64,000 bases of DNA from Paraburkholderia sp. BL21I4N1 (GTDB lineage Bacteria; Pseudomonadota; Gammaproteobacteria; Burkholderiales; Burkholderiaceae): positions 1 to 64,000 of the forward strand of contig NZ_PVEN01000008.1 of the NCBI RefSeq assembly GCF_002973525.1, written 5' to 3'. The first letter of the stretch is position 1. Every line of letters starts with the position of its first letter. Below the pieces are notes generated by a model, which saw nothing but the letters and a program-made list of their open reading frames with translations, did no database searches and was not told where the DNA came from. Both the position numbers and the translations under genes were made by a program. Below are positions 62,710 to 64,000 of the stretch, in pieces.

Positions 62710-63708
62710 ATGGCGGCTTCTGTTCCCGCGTCCGCTTCGGCTTCGGCCTCCCCGTCCCGCCACGTCGTCGCCGTCGTCGCGTTCGACCGCATCAGCCCGT
62801 TCCATCTCTCCGTACCCTGCGTGGTATTCGGCGAAGACCGCAGCGGCGGCGGCCTGCCCGATTTCGACTTTCGCGTCTGCGCCGCCGAAGCCGGCCCGCT
62901 GACCACCACCGCCGGTTTCTCGATCGCCGTCACCCACGGACTCGAAGCGCTCGCCGACGCCGACACCATCATCGTCCCAAGCTGGCGCGATCCGGACGAG
63001 ACGCCGCCCGCCGAGCTACTCGCCGCCTTGCGCGCGGCGCATGCACGCGGCGTGCAACTGGTCGGACTCTGTCTGGGCGCATTCGTGCTGGCCGCCGCCG
63101 GCATTCTCGACGGCCGTCCGGCCTCCACTCACTGGGCCTGCGCCGACGACTTCGCGCGCCGCTTCCCGCGCGTGCGGCTCGACCCCGACGTGCTCTACGT
63201 CGACGACGGCAACGTGTTGACCTCGGCCGGAACCGCCGCCGGCCTCGACTGTTGTCTGCACGTGCTGCGCAAGATGTGCGGCGCGGAAGTCGCCAACTAT
63301 GTAGCGCGCCGGCTGGTGGTGTCGCCGCATCGGCAAGGCGGTCAGGCGCAATACGTCCAGCAGCCGATTCCGCCGAACGTGCGCGGCGACCGGCTGTCCG
63401 GCCTGCTCGACTGGGTGAGCGGCAATCTGGACGCCCCTCACACGCTGGACACGCTGGCCGCGCGCGCCTTGATGAGCCGCCGCACCTTCACGCGACGCTT
63501 CCGGCTCGCCACCGGCGCGACCGTCAGCGCGTGGCTGCTGGCGCAACGGCTCGCACGCGCGCAGCAGCTGCTGGAGAGCAGCGACGAATCGGTGGAAGCG
63601 ATCGCGGCGATCGCGGGGTTCGGTTCGACCGCTTCATTACGGCAGCATTTCGCGGAAGCGTTTCGGACGTCGCCGTCCGCCTGGCGGCGGGAGTTTCGCG
63701 GCGCGTGA
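62710..63708 (+). CDS. GlxA family transcriptional regulator (DJ-1/PfpI + AraC)
   Basis: A 332-residue regulator with an N-terminal DJ-1/PfpI-like domain (about 18-190; nucleophile-elbow region VGLCLGAFVLAAAG, THWACADDFA) and a C-terminal AraC domain with two helix-turn-helix motifs (about 235-328, LAARALMSRRTFTRRFRLATG and IAAIAGFGSTASLRQHFAEAF). Probably senses a small nitrogen compound and controls the divergent hydrolase, by analogy with similar pairs. The N-terminal 17 residues are Ala/Ser/Pro-rich. GAGG lies before the ATG. Confidence 0.92.
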   Translation: MAASVPASASASASPSRHVVAVVAFDRISPFHLSVPCVVFGEDRSGGGLPDFDFRVCAAEAGPLTTTAGFSIAVTHGLEALADADTIIVPSWRDPDETPPAELLAALRAAHARGVQLVGLCLGAFVLAAAGILDGRPASTHWACADDFARRFPRVRLDPDVLYVDDGNVLTSAGTAAGLDCCLHVLRKMCGAEVANYVARRLVVSPHRQGGQAQYVQQPIPPNVRGDRLSGLLDWVSGNLDAPHTLDTLAARALMSRRTFTRRFRLATGATVSAWLLAQRLARAQQLLESSDESVEAIAAIAGFGSTASLRQHFAEAFRTSPSAWRREFRGA

Positions 63709-63930
63709 GGATGGGGAAGGTGGAATGCGGCTCACGCGGACCGCAAAACGGGCTCGCGTCGTTTTAGTAAGCCGGAAGATTGTCGCGAAGCAGGCGCGCA
63801 TGAAGGGAGCGACTGCGTGACGTGGCGTTCAGGAGACCACGCCACCAACGGCGTTTCGTAGTCCGTCGCCTGGATTTCGTAGTCGCATCGACGCGACATT
63901 CAAACGATCGCGCAAGCGCCAAACCAACCC

Positions 63931-64000
63931 TCAACGCTCGCTAATCCAGCGCGCCACATACAACAGCAACGCGACCAGAAAAATCATCGCCGCCCAGGCC
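63931..64000 (-). CDS. 3' end of a membrane-protein gene cut by the window edge
   Basis: On the minus strand the last 22 codons read AWAAMIFLVALLLYVARWI then SER and a TGA stop. The stretch is one hydrophobic helix with a basic end, so it is the C-terminal membrane segment of a protein that continues beyond 64000. It is too short to name. Confidence 0.45.
   Translation of the reverse strand, partial: AWAAMIFLVALLLYVARWISER

Overview
The window reads as a chromosomal segment of a GC-rich betaproteobacterium of the Burkholderia/Paraburkholderia type. Support is the gene content and order (DUF3579-argF-argG; kynR divergent from kynBUA; a BpeR/BpeAB-type RND efflux locus; znuA-C-B), strong G/C preference at third codon positions, and an intergenic palindromic repeat near 26.5 kb of a kind I recall from these genomes (memory, not searched). 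No rRNA, tRNA, CRISPR array, integrase or transposase was recognised.

Layout. 1-20.7 kb is housekeeping: arginine synthesis (argF, argG), murB, yajQ, plsY, a YbaK-type tRNA-editing protein, an acyl-CoA synthetase, xerD-ogt (overlapping), queG divergent from tsaE-amiC, a pirin, the chaperedoxin cnoX, tcdA, pdxH, a cyclopropane-fatty-acid-synthase-like methyltransferase, a DUF72 protein and msrA. 20.9-25.1 kb holds a flavin reductase and the kynurenine pathway (kynR, kynB, kynU, kynA). 25.07-26.67 kb is a small accessory island: a secreted AA10 lytic polysaccharide monooxygenase and about 0.8 kb of non-coding DNA, bounded by inverted copies of one repeat.

26.7-45.8 kb is a polyol/sugar-alcohol region with two complete ABC importers. 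The first (26.7-34.8 kb, minus strand) is a ribose-type (CUT2) importer with a zinc alcohol dehydrogenase, an FGGY kinase, a short-chain dehydrogenase and an AraC regulator; its substrate cannot be read from sequence. The second (35.2-45.8 kb) resembles the sorbitol/mannitol/arabitol systems of Rhodobacter and Pseudomonas: binding protein, two permeases, a MalK-type ATPase, a HAD phosphatase and a sorbitol-dehydrogenase-like SDR on the minus strand, and D-arabinitol dehydrogenase, xylulokinase and a SorC regulator on the plus strand. The likely logic is import, oxidation to a ketose, phosphorylation, and entry into the pentose phosphate pathway.

46.1-48.9 kb encodes a zinc/manganese importer whose ATPase, unusually, carries a long histidine-rich tail. 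49-54.5 kb holds glutathione-dependent formaldehyde detoxification (frmA-fghA), another FGGY kinase and a purine-type NCS2 permease. 54.7-61.8 kb is an RND tripartite efflux operon with its divergent TetR repressor and an operator nearly identical to the E. coli AcrR site. The window ends with a cysteine hydrolase divergent from a GlxA-type AraC regulator and the 3' end of a membrane-protein gene at the right edge.
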